From positions 1 to 7,530 of the forward strand of contig JACMQD010000114.1 of the NCBI GenBank assembly GCA_014377155.1: a stretch of DNA of 7,530 nt, given 5' to 3'. How positions within the stretch are numbered: position 1 is the first letter of the stretch; each line of letters starts with the position of its first letter. The position numbers were made by a program, and so were the translations under genes. Below the pieces are notes generated by a model, which searched no databases, was not told where the DNA came from, and saw nothing but the letters and a program-made list of their open reading frames with translations. This document shows, piece after piece, positions 1 through 6,534 of the stretch. Source of the DNA: Herminiimonas sp. (GTDB lineage Bacteria > Pseudomonadota > Gammaproteobacteria > Burkholderiales > Burkholderiaceae).

Positions 1-35
1 ATAGTTGTTATAAACACAAAATAAATTCTAAAATC
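1..35 (+). promoter_or_regulatory. AT-rich leader upstream of pilV, possible promoter
   Basis: These 35 bases are strikingly AT-rich compared with the rest of the window. A TATAAA hexamer at 9-14 could be a -10 box whose -35 partner lies outside the window. That would give a transcript start near position 21 and a short leader. Alternatively TTGTTA (5-10) and TAAAAT (29-34) are 18 bp apart, but a start from that pair would fall downstream of the ATG at 36. No clear Shine-Dalgarno sequence precedes the ATG. This is inference from composition and hexamer matches only. Confidence 0.25.
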
Positions 36-641
36 ATGCGCTCAGGCAGACCAGATTTTTCGGCGTTGCAACTCGACATCCAGTCCGGTTTTACGTTGAT
101 GGAAGTATTGATTTCCATGGTGCTGCTGGCCGTTGGTGTCATTGGCGCTGCGGGCATGCAGCTTACCGCCTTGCGTAGCGCGCAACAGTCCGGCTTTCGC
201 ACCACCGCGCTGCAACTTGCCGCCGACATGGCCGATAGCATTCGTGCGCGCTCGAAGCGGGAAATGCTCGACGATCGTATCAATCCCTATTTCAACATCG
301 GTGCGGGATCGAATGATAACCTCGGGCGCACTTCCGCAGCGACGTGTCATGCAAGCACTGCGTACTGTACGCCGACAGAACTGGCGCGTGCCGACATACA
401 AGAATGGGAAAATCGAATCCGCGTAGCGCTTCCAGGCGGTCGGGCGGTAATCTGCCGCGACACCGCGCCGTGGGATTTTCGTACGCGACAATACGCATGG
501 AATTGCGATGGCGCGCCCGACGCGTCGGTCGTTATCAAACTCGGCTGGCATGACAAACAGGTCGAGGACGGCGCCCGGCCAGCGAACGAAAAAGACATAC
601 CACCGGCAGTCGTGCTTACCGTCGCGGCGTTTGGAAAATGA
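36..641 (+). CDS. pilV: Type IV pilus minor pilin PilV
   Basis: This 201-residue minor pilin is predicted to sit in the inner membrane and join the priming/tip complex of a type IVa pilus together with PilW, PilX, PilE and FimT. The class III prepilin signal is clear: a short leader ends in Gly18, followed by FTLMEVLISMVLLAVGV with the conserved Glu at mature position 5 (residue 23) and a hydrophobic alpha-helix of about 20 residues. The block MQLTALRSAQQSGFRTTALQ and the C-terminal VVIKLGWHD are typical of PilV. Four cysteines (104, 111, 140, 157) could form disulfides in the periplasmic domain. It is the first gene seen in the operon, and its TGA overlaps the pilW ATG (ATGA). The start at 36 lacks a good ribosome site. 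An in-frame TTG at 66 would give an 8-residue leader and cannot be excluded. Confidence 0.9.
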   Translation: MRSGRPDFSALQLDIQSGFTLMEVLISMVLLAVGVIGAAGMQLTALRSAQQSGFRTTALQLAADMADSIRARSKREMLDDRINPYFNIGAGSNDNLGRTSAATCHASTAYCTPTELARADIQEWENRIRVALPGGRAVICRDTAPWDFRTRQYAWNCDGAPDASVVIKLGWHDKQVEDGARPANEKDIPPAVVLTVAAFGK

Positions 642-1645
642 GGCTCGGCGTGAACTCGAGCAAGGCGAATCGGCGCTATCGTGGCTCCTGTCAAAACGGA
701 CTGACCATCGTCGAACTGATGATTGCGCTGACGCTGGGATTGTTCGTGGTCCTGACGGCCACCGGCTTGCTTGTCACTGCAAAAACCAGCTACATCATGC
801 AGGCTGAAGCAACGCGCCTCGACGACACCGGCCGGTTTGCGAACGGCCAGATTTCACGTGCACTCAGGCAAAGCGGTTACCGAAACCGCGACCCGGACGA
901 AGGACCGGTTTTGCCGGATGGCGCGATCGGTACGAACGTCATGGGCCTCGACGCAAGCGGCCTGCAATCCGACGCCGAGGCGTTGACGCCGGTGCCGTCA
1001 TCCGCCGTCAACGGCAGCGACGTCCTCGCAGTGCGATTCTTCGGGGTTGGCGGCGGCGTTGGTGACGGCAGCATGCTCAACTGCGCGGGGTTCAGTGTCG
1101 GCGTTTCGGCCCTTTCGGCAGACGGGAGCGATCAGCGTGGCTGGAGCATATTCTATGTTGCAAAGGACGCCACAGGCGAACCTGAGCTGCGCTGCAAGTA
1201 CCAGGGCAAGAGTGGCTGGACATCCGACGCCATCGCGCGTGGCGTCGAGTCGTTCCAGGTCTTGTACGGCGTCGACCTCGATTCGGATGGCTTGCCCGAT
1301 CGCTTCGTCAATGCGCGTGCGATCGATGCGATGGCAGGCACGGGCGCGCCGGTTAAACAAGGTGCGACAAGCGGCGTGGCCGGACTCCCCGCGTCGTCCG
1401 GTTGGACCAACGTGGTCGAGGTTCGGATCGCGATGCTGATTCGCGGCGCGCAGGGCAGCGCACATCCATCGGCGCCGTCGCGTTTCGAGCTATTCGGCGC
1501 AGCCTATGGCAGCGACGAGGCGGACAACGATCCCGGTGCAGTAATCGTAGAAAGCAATTTGCCTGCCTCCGCCAAAAACCGGCTGCGCAAAGTCTTTCGA
1601 TTTTCCGTGCAGTTACGTCCGGCAACCGGAGGCGTGACGTCATGA
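638..1645 (+). CDS. pilW: Type IV pilus minor pilin PilW
   Basis: The product is 335 residues, a usual size for PilW, and should be an inner-membrane prepilin that assembles into the minor-pilin initiation complex. The prepilin peptidase site is QNG/LTIVELMIALTLGLF: Gly21, mature Leu1 and Glu5 (residue 26), followed by the hydrophobic helix. The conserved segment after the helix (TRLDDTGRFANGQISRALRQ) matches the PilW pattern in which an N-terminal helix leads into a large periplasmic beta-rich domain. Cys149 and Cys186 may pair. Residues 213-221 read DLDSDGLPD, a DxDxDGxxD motif of the kind that binds calcium in other families. Translation is probably coupled to pilV, because the ATG overlaps the pilV stop and only a weak GGA lies upstream. 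The 3' end overlaps pilX by the same ATGA arrangement. Confidence 0.92.
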   Translation: MRLGVNSSKANRRYRGSCQNGLTIVELMIALTLGLFVVLTATGLLVTAKTSYIMQAEATRLDDTGRFANGQISRALRQSGYRNRDPDEGPVLPDGAIGTNVMGLDASGLQSDAEALTPVPSSAVNGSDVLAVRFFGVGGGVGDGSMLNCAGFSVGVSALSADGSDQRGWSIFYVAKDATGEPELRCKYQGKSGWTSDAIARGVESFQVLYGVDLDSDGLPDRFVNARAIDAMAGTGAPVKQGATSGVAGLPASSGWTNVVEVRIAMLIRGAQGSAHPSAPSRFELFGAAYGSDEADNDPGAVIVESNLPASAKNRLRKVFRFSVQLRPATGGVTS

Positions 1646-2385
1646 CGCCTCGATGCCGTTATCGGACTCCTCGCGCTGGTCGTGCAATGACTTCGTCTCG
1701 ATGCCAGCATGGCGCCTCGCTCATCGTCACCTTGCTGATGCTGGTGGTCATCATGATGCTGGGAATCTCGACCGCAAGCATTGCGATCCAGGGCGAGAAA
1801 GCAGCACGCAGCGACCGCGACCGGCACGTGGCCTGGAACGCCGCGCAAAATGCACTGGCCGATGCAGAACTGGACATCGAGGCGTCGCCAGATCCAGCAC
1901 GTTCGCGCAGCATGCTATTTTCACGGACGAGCACGACGGGTTTCCCGTCGGCGAGCGAAGAAAACTGCCACACCATCGCTTCCGCCTATTTCGGCATGTG
2001 CCGGAAGGCCGTTGCATCGGCGGTACCGACCTGGCTCGATGTCGACTTCGCTGAAGCCGGCGCCGATGCCAGGGCGGTGCCTTACGGTACGTTTACCGGC
2101 CGTTCCATGCAGACCGATACGGCCGCGCTGCCGCGGCGATTGCCACGCTATATTATCGAACTTGTAATCTTCAAGCCCGCAGAGAGCACAACTGCTGTCA
2201 TCGATCATGTCTATCGCATTTCCGCCGTCGGTTTCGGCATACGTGAATCGACCCGGGTAATGCTGCAAACCTACTATCGAAAAACCGCTTCCGTAGCGGC
2301 GCCCGGCAGCGTGACAGGTGGTCGCCTGAGCTGGCGCGAAGTGAGCAATTGGCAGGAGATGCGGCATGCAGCCTTGCACGATTAA
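1642..2385 (+). CDS. pilX: Type IV pilus minor pilin PilX
   Basis: This 247-residue product matches the PilX pattern. A basic leader ends at Gly24, followed by ASLIVTLLMLVVIMMLGIS, then a stretch with RDRHVAWNAAQNALADAE, the family's signature after the membrane helix. The C-terminal part (RYIIELVIF, then TRVMLQTYYRK) also fits PilX. The usual Glu at mature position 5 is replaced by Val29, which recalls the GspK-like class of pseudopilins. Cysteines 109 and 120 could form a disulfide. The start was chosen because GGAGG at 1628-1632 lies 9 bases upstream and the ATG overlaps the pilW stop. The open frame runs further upstream to 1402, but only inside pilW. A second in-frame ATG at 1687 would also leave a workable leader. 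The 3' end overlaps the next pilin gene by 20 bp, and no pilY1 follows. Confidence 0.9.
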   Translation: MTPRCRYRTPRAGRAMTSSRCQHGASLIVTLLMLVVIMMLGISTASIAIQGEKAARSDRDRHVAWNAAQNALADAELDIEASPDPARSRSMLFSRTSTTGFPSASEENCHTIASAYFGMCRKAVASAVPTWLDVDFAEAGADARAVPYGTFTGRSMQTDTAALPRRLPRYIIELVIFKPAESTTAVIDHVYRISAVGFGIRESTRVMLQTYYRKTASVAAPGSVTGGRLSWREVSNWQEMRHAALHD

Positions 2386-2845
2386 TAAAACCGGATGGCC
2401 GAAGCATTTCCGCGCTGGCTTCACGTTGATCGAAGTGCTGTTCGTGCTCATTATTCTCGCAATCCTTTCGTCGCTTGCCTATCCGGTCTACGGGGACGCA
2501 GTGCGCAAGGCGCGGCGTGCTGAAGGACGTGCCGCGCTGATGAAATTGATGCAGCAGCAGGAACGTTTTTACACTGCCAATAATCGCTATGTCGCTTTTT
2601 CCTCGGCATCGATCGACGCCGATGCAACGCAGTTTCGATGGTATTCAGGAGAGACGCCAGCCACGAGTTCTTATGAGATAAGCGCAGTCGCGTGCGACGG
2701 CAAAGCGATCCTTGACTGTGTCGAATTGACTGCGAGGGCCGGCACGGGAAAAGTCAACGTTATTCACAAGGACGCAATGTGTCCCGCGCTGTCACTGACC
2801 AGCACCGGGAAAAAGTCGGCACGGGATGCGTCGTGCTGGTCATGA
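2366..2845 (+). CDS. pilE: PilE-type minor type IV pilin
   Basis: The product is a 159-residue type IVa pilin-like protein. The leader ends at Gly18, followed by FTLIEVLFVLIILAILSSLAYP with Glu5 (residue 23), the most canonical prepilin helix in this operon. The amphipathic continuation, with RRAEGRAALMKLMQQQERFY and NNRY, is typical of the small PilE minor pilins that close pilVWXY1E clusters, a group related to the ComP DNA-uptake pilins. Cysteines 110 and 118, and 139 and 157, suggest two disulfides; the latter pair would define a C-terminal D-loop containing several lysines. AGGAGA at 2354-2359 lies 6 bases before the ATG, a good ribosome site within the pilX end. It is probably a minor rather than the major pilin, given its neighbours. 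A role in DNA binding is only a possibility. Confidence 0.85.
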   Translation: MQPCTINKTGWPKHFRAGFTLIEVLFVLIILAILSSLAYPVYGDAVRKARRAEGRAALMKLMQQQERFYTANNRYVAFSSASIDADATQFRWYSGETPATSSYEISAVACDGKAILDCVELTARAGTGKVNVIHKDAMCPALSLTSTGKKSARDASCWS

Positions 2846-3398
2846 GATGACAGGTATCGACTCCTTCCGGCGCGAACGTCTAAGCGGATTCACTGCGATC
2901 GAATCGATGGTGGTGCTGGCGATCGCGGCGATCATGCTGACCATCGCGGTGCCGGCGTTTCGCGGCATGATCGATGACCAGAAACTGACCACCGCGGCCA
3001 ATGACCTATTCGCGGCAGCCAGCCTGACACGGTCTGAAGCTATCGGTCGAGGCGTTCGGGTGGATTTGATTGCCGCCGGCGATGGGTCGGACTGGGCCAA
3101 GGGCTGGGTGATTTTTATTGACGAGGACGGAAATCAGAAACCCGACGCGGGCGAGCCGGTATTGTTTTCGCATGGTCCGGCTGCAGCCGGTATCGCGATC
3201 AAATCCGCATTCACCGATTCAAAACGCAATTACATCGCCTACGCCGCCAGTGGTCGCTCGCGTACCGCCGCCAATGCCCAGGCACCGCAGGTGGGAAGCT
3301 GGACATTGACGATCGATTCCAAAGTTCGTCGTATCAAAGTCAACTTTCTCGGAAGGGCAAGGGTCTGCAATCCCGATGTCGATAAATCGACTTGCTGA
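2826..3398 (+). CDS. fimT: FimT/GspH-family pseudopilin (minor pilin)
   Basis: The product is a 190-residue prepilin of the GspH/FimT family. The leader ends at Gly21, followed by FTAIESMVVLAIAAIMLTIAVPAF with Glu5 at residue 26. The consensus Leu3 and Leu6 are replaced by Ala and Ser. Downstream features fit the family: LTRSEAIGRG after the helix, GWVIFIDEDGNQKPDAGEP (residues 93-111), and GRARVCNP near the end with Cys181 and the terminal Cys190 likely paired. FimT/FimU proteins belong to the tip-priming minor pilins, and some have been linked to DNA uptake. If ATG 2826 is used the gene overlaps pilE by 20 bp. ATG 2847, one base after the pilE stop, would give a 14-residue leader and is equally credible, since neither start has a strong ribosome site. 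It is the last gene of the pilin operon and is followed by a terminator. Confidence 0.85.
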   Translation: MRRAGHEMTGIDSFRRERLSGFTAIESMVVLAIAAIMLTIAVPAFRGMIDDQKLTTAANDLFAAASLTRSEAIGRGVRVDLIAAGDGSDWAKGWVIFIDEDGNQKPDAGEPVLFSHGPAAAGIAIKSAFTDSKRNYIAYAASGRSRTAANAQAPQVGSWTLTIDSKVRRIKVNFLGRARVCNPDVDKSTC

Positions 3399-3424
3399 CG
3401 TGACCGACCAATGACGCTTGCATC

Positions 3425-3449
3425 GCGGCCTGCATGATGGCCGTTTTTT
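3425..3449 (+). terminator. Intrinsic terminator of the pilin operon
   Basis: CGGCC at 3426-3430 pairs with GGCCG at 3439-3443 across an 8-base loop, and a G-T pair can extend the base. Six T residues follow directly at 3444-3449. The hairpin begins 27 bases after the fimT stop, the expected position for a Rho-independent terminator ending the minor-pilin transcript. It separates that operon from the riboflavin genes. Confidence 0.8.
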
Positions 3450-3540
3450 CACCTCTTTCGAAATCGCTATCCGGTATTTCCGATAAGATCACGTTCTCCC
3501 GTACTTGCGCGACACCGCGCCGGGCGAGGACCTTTAAACG
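3450..3540 (+). promoter_or_regulatory. Upstream region of ribD with ribosome site
   Basis: This spacer lies between the pilin terminator and ribD, so it should hold the ribD promoter. A TAAGAT at 3484-3489 resembles a -10 box, but no convincing -35 element sits at the right distance. GAGGA at 3526-3530 lies 10 bases before the ATG and is the likely ribosome site. I see no FMN riboswitch-like pattern in these 91 bases. The region is assigned mainly by position. Confidence 0.35.
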
Positions 3541-4650
3541 ATGACGGCGAAGACACCAGTGGAAATTTTCGATGATCAGCAGGGTATTGCCCACGCTTTG
3601 CAACTGGCCGCCAAGGGCCTGTTTACCACCGCGCCCAATCCCCGTGTCGGTTGCGTGATCGTCAAGGATCGCCAGGTAATCGGCGAAGGGTATACCCAAC
3701 CGGCAGGGCAAGCCCATGCGGAAGTGCAGGCACTGGCCGACGCGACGCGACGCGGTCATGACGTGCGGGGCGCAACTGTGTATGTCACGCTGGAGCCGTG
3801 CTCCCATTATGGCCGCACGCCGCCATGCACCGATGCGCTGATCGGCGCCGGTGTGGGCCAAGTCGTGGCAGCCATTGGCGACCCGAATCCGTTGGTGGCA
3901 GGACAGGGCATCGCGCGCTTGCTGGCGGCGGGCATCGAGACATCGTGCGGCGTGCTGGAGAGCGATGCGCGCGAACTGAACATAGGGTTTTTTTCACGGA
4001 TGCAGCGCCAGCGGCCCTGGGTGCGCATGAAAGTCGCCGCCAGTCTCGATGGCAAAACCGCGTTGCATGACGGCCGCAGCCAATGGATCACGTCGCAGGC
4101 GGCGCGCGACGACGGACATTGGTGGCGCGCCCGCGCCTGCGCGATCCTGACCGGCATCGGCACCGTCAAGGACGATGATCCGCAAATGAACGTTCGGGCG
4201 ATCGATACGCCACGCCAGCCTTACCGCATCATTATCGATAGCAATTTACAGATCGATCCGGACGCGCGCGTGCTGGACACGCCCGGCACTTGGATATTTG
4301 CCGCCCGGCCCCATCCGGACAAAGAGGCGCGGCTGCGGGACAAGGGTGCCGAAGTCGTGTTCCTGCCCAATGCCGCCGGCAAGGTCGACCTGCCCGAGCT
4401 GATGCTGGAACTGGGTCGCCGCCAGATTAACGAACTGCATGTCGAAGCAGGCTCGAAACTGAATGGCTCGCTGATCCGCGAACATTGCGTCGATGAACTG
4501 CTGCTCTATCTGGCGCCGAGCATCATCGGTGATGCGCGCGGCCTGTTTGACCTGCCGCCGCCGGCTACCCTCGATGATAAATATGCACTGATGTTTCACA
4601 GGATCGAGCAGATCGGCCCGGATTTGCGTATCCTTGCTCGTTTTACTTAA
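3541..4650 (+). CDS. ribD: Bifunctional riboflavin deaminase/reductase RibD
   Basis: This 369-residue cytosolic enzyme, of normal family length, should carry out the second and third steps of riboflavin synthesis. It deaminates the diaminohydroxy-pyrimidinone phosphoribosyl intermediate and then reduces the ribosyl side chain with NADPH. The N-terminal deaminase domain (about residues 10-150) has the zinc site intact: His59-Ala-Glu61, then PCSHYGRTPPC with Cys87 and Cys96. TAPNPRVGCVIV at residues 30-41 is also conserved. The C-terminal reductase domain (about 158-369) starts with RPWVRMKVAASLDGK (Lys164, Asp170, Lys172), followed by SQWITS and GIGTVKDDDP, and ends with EAGSKLNGSLI and an APSIIGD block. 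No key residue seems missing. The gene opens the riboflavin cluster, 12 bp before ribE, and probably starts the transcript. The start is supported by the GAGGA 10 bases upstream. Confidence 0.97.
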   Translation: MTAKTPVEIFDDQQGIAHALQLAAKGLFTTAPNPRVGCVIVKDRQVIGEGYTQPAGQAHAEVQALADATRRGHDVRGATVYVTLEPCSHYGRTPPCTDALIGAGVGQVVAAIGDPNPLVAGQGIARLLAAGIETSCGVLESDARELNIGFFSRMQRQRPWVRMKVAASLDGKTALHDGRSQWITSQAARDDGHWWRARACAILTGIGTVKDDDPQMNVRAIDTPRQPYRIIIDSNLQIDPDARVLDTPGTWIFAARPHPDKEARLRDKGAEVVFLPNAAGKVDLPELMLELGRRQINELHVEAGSKLNGSLIREHCVDELLLYLAPSIIGDARGLFDLPPPATLDDKYALMFHRIEQIGPDLRILARFT

Positions 4651-4662
4651 AGCCTTCTCATC

Positions 4663-5283
4663 ATGTTTACAGGAATAGTCGCCGCAGTCGGCAAGATCAC
4701 TGCCATTACCCCGTTGGGTACCGAGCCCGAAGCCGGTGTACGCCTTTCTATCGATGCCGCCGGCTTGCCGATGGCGGACGTCGCACTGGGTGATTCGATC
4801 GCGCTCAACGGTGCCTGCATGACGGTCGTTTCCAAGACCGTTGCCGGTTTTGAAGTCGACGTTTCGCGTGAAAGCCTGAACTGTACAGCCGGTCTCGACG
4901 CGCCGGGCGAAGTCAATCTCGAAAAAGCGTTGACGCTGGCCGAGCGCCTTGGCGGGCATCTCGTATCGGGGCATGTAGATGGCCTGGGCATCGTGCGCAA
5001 GTTCGAGCCCGTGGGCGAATCCTGGGAGCTGGTAGTGGACGCGCCCAAACATCTCGGCAAATACCTGGCCTACAAAGGATCGATCGTTGTCAACGGCGTG
5101 TCGTTGACGGTGAATCGCGTGACCGATACACCGGCCGCCTGCGAATTCTCCATCAACCTGATTCCGCATACCATCGACGTGACAACATTGAAGCACCTGC
5201 ACGTCGGAAAGCCGGTGAATCTGGAAATCGATTTGATTGCGCGTTATGTCGAGCGGATGATGTCGCTTTCGACAACCGCCTAG
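4663..5283 (+). CDS. ribE: Riboflavin synthase, alpha chain
   Basis: The product is 206 residues, a typical length. It catalyses the dismutation of two 6,7-dimethyl-8-ribityllumazine molecules into riboflavin and a pyrimidinedione, the last step of the pathway. Two lumazine-binding repeats are visible. The first (about 1-97) starts with the hallmark MFTGIV and contains NGACMTV (49-55), where the more usual form is NGVCLTV; Cys52 is kept. The second (about 98-190) contains GGHLVSGHVDG (97-107) and GSIVVNGVSLTVN (139-151), then LIPHT. The C-terminal helix with IARYVERM would mediate trimer contacts. The 12-bp gap from ribD suggests co-transcription. There is no recognisable Shine-Dalgarno sequence before the ATG, so translation may depend on ribosomes finishing ribD. 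The gene is called ribC or ribE depending on the species. Confidence 0.96.
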   Translation: MFTGIVAAVGKITAITPLGTEPEAGVRLSIDAAGLPMADVALGDSIALNGACMTVVSKTVAGFEVDVSRESLNCTAGLDAPGEVNLEKALTLAERLGGHLVSGHVDGLGIVRKFEPVGESWELVVDAPKHLGKYLAYKGSIVVNGVSLTVNRVTDTPAACEFSINLIPHTIDVTTLKHLHVGKPVNLEIDLIARYVERMMSLSTTA

Positions 5284-5412
5284 CACGTCGATCGGTCGAA
5301 AAAGCGCACATACACAATTCCCTGGCACAAGAAAAAATGCGCCGGCAACAGGAACAAATTCGAGACTTGAGGCCAAATCCATTAAAATAGCGGGCTACCA
5401 AGGATTCAAGCC
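5284..5412 (+). promoter_or_regulatory. ribE-ribBA spacer, possible ribBA promoter
   Basis: This 129-bp gap is the only long one inside the riboflavin cluster. TAAAAT at 5383-5388 within CATTAAAATAGCGGGC resembles a -10 box followed by a GC-rich start region. It would place transcription start about 18 bases before the ribBA ATG. The -35 position shows only a weak match (TTCGAG, 5359-5364). AAGGA at 5400-5404 is a good ribosome site, 8 bases from the ATG. I see neither a terminator nor the conserved pattern of an FMN riboswitch, and the gap is at the short end for one. Internal promoter activity is inference. Confidence 0.35.
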
Positions 5413-6534
5413 ATGTCTATATCAACAACACAAGAAATCGTCGCAGAAATGCGCGCGGGCCGGATGGTCATCCTGGTCGATGAAGAAGATCGTGAAAACG
5501 AGGGCGATCTAGTGATGGCGGCCGAGTTCGTGACGCCGGAAGCAATTAATTTCATGGCCCGTTTTGGCCGCGGCCTGATCTGCCTGACGCTGACCGAAGA
5601 GCGCTGCGACCACCTCAACCTGTCGATGATGACTTCGCGCAACGGCACTTCGTACGGTACCAATTTCACGGTCTCGATCGAAGCCGCCGAAGGGGTGACG
5701 ACCGGCATCTCGGCCGCTGACCGCGCCAAAACGATCCAAGTCGCCGTGGCGAAGCGATCGACCCAGCACGATATCGTCCAGCCGGGCCATATTTTTCCTT
5801 TGAAGGCCCAGCGTGGTGGCGTGCTCATGCGCGCAGGCCACACCGAGGCCGGCTGCGATTTTGCAGAGCTTGCTGGACTAACGCCGGCGGCCGTCATTTG
5901 CGAGATCATGAATGACGACGGGACGATGGCGCGTTTGCCTGACCTGATGGAATTTGCGCGCGAGCATACGCTCAAGATCGGCACGATCGCCGATCTGATT
6001 CACTACCGAAGCCAGAACGAAAGCATCGTCGAACGCATTGCCGAGCGCACCATGGCAACTGCTCACGGCGTTTTCCAGGCGATCGCGTATCGTGATACAC
6101 CGAGCGGCGGCGCGCATCTGGCTTTGCTGCATGGCGACGTATCACCGGAACTTGAGACCCTGGTGCGGGTGCACCAGCCGGTATCGATTCTCGACCTGCT
6201 CGAAACCAAGACCACAACGCATTCCTGGAATGTCGCATCGGCTATGGCGGCGATCAAGGCATCACCGCGTGGTGTGATGGTGCTGCTCAATTGCGAAGAG
6301 TCTGCCGAACAGATGTTTGCGCAATTCGATGCCTTGAATGCGCCGCAAAGTAGACCCTCACCACGTGGCTCGAGCATGGATTTGCGTACCTACGGCATCG
6401 GCGCGCAAATTCTCAAGGATCTTGGCGTGGGTAAAATGAAGTTGCTCGCCAGCCCGAGAAAAATGCCGTCGATGACAGGTTTCAACCTTGAAGTTGTGGG
6501 TTATCAAGCCAAACCGAACGAGGAAAAATTATGA
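5413..6534 (+). CDS. ribBA: DHBP synthase RibB fused to degenerate RibA-like domain
   Basis: The 373-residue protein has an N-terminal 3,4-dihydroxy-2-butanone 4-phosphate synthase domain (about 1-200). This domain turns ribulose 5-phosphate into the four-carbon unit used by lumazine synthase. Its catalytic motifs are intact: [11 protein letters not shown] (23-33), [15 protein letters not shown] (94-108), PGHIFPL (124-130) and [14 protein letters not shown] (143-156). The C-terminal part (about 205-373) resembles GTP cyclohydrolase II only partly. RVH (252-254) and [17 protein letters not shown] (323-339) remain. The SECLTGD and RCDCG region with the three zinc cysteines, and the RQEGRGIGL block, are replaced by unrelated sequence; the only cysteine there is Cys294. 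Loss of cyclohydrolase activity is therefore likely, as in the ribBX variants described in Proteobacteria. A separate ribA would then be needed. The gene overlaps ribH by ATGA. Confidence 0.93.
   Translation: MSISTTQEIVAEMRAGRMVILVDEEDRENEGDLVMAAEFVTPEAINFMARFGRGLICLTLTEERCDHLNLSMMTSRNGTSYGTNFTVSIEAAEGVTTGISAADRAKTIQVAVAKRSTQHDIVQPGHIFPLKAQRGGVLMRAGHTEAGCDFAELAGLTPAAVICEIMNDDGTMARLPDLMEFAREHTLKIGTIADLIHYRSQNESIVERIAERTMATAHGVFQAIAYRDTPSGGAHLALLHGDVSPELETLVRVHQPVSILDLLETKTTTHSWNVASAMAAIKASPRGVMVLLNCEESAEQMFAQFDALNAPQSRPSPRGSSMDLRTYGIGAQILKDLGVGKMKLLASPRKMPSMTGFNLEVVGYQAKPNEEKL

Noticed and set aside
1402..1641. Upstream extension of the pilX reading frame inside pilW
   Set aside because: The extension is Arg-rich and out of frame with pilW. 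The ATG at 1642 has a GGAGG site, and the prepilin signal must lie near the N-terminus.
3508..3522. 15-bp sequence CGCGACACCGCGCCG, also present at 456-470
   Set aside because: The two copies lie inside pilV and upstream of ribD, with no flanking similarity. A GC-rich match of this length is plausible by chance.
5286..5305. Small TCGA/TCGA hairpin just after ribE
   Set aside because: The stem is only four pairs and is followed by A residues rather than T residues, so it is not a terminator for + strand transcription.
4246..5382. A 378-codon open frame on the minus strand
   Set aside because: It lies antisense across ribD and ribE, which are unmistakable by motif. Its translation shows no recognisable domain, and its composition is what an antisense frame in GC-rich coding DNA gives.
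5284..5412. Possible FMN riboswitch before ribBA
   Set aside because: Such elements are common before ribB genes, but the conserved GC-rich blocks and multi-stem layout are not seen here.
5406..5984. A 192-codon open frame on the minus strand opposite ribBA
   Set aside because: It is antisense to the intact RibB domain, is Ser/Arg-rich, and has no domain or ribosome site that I recognise.
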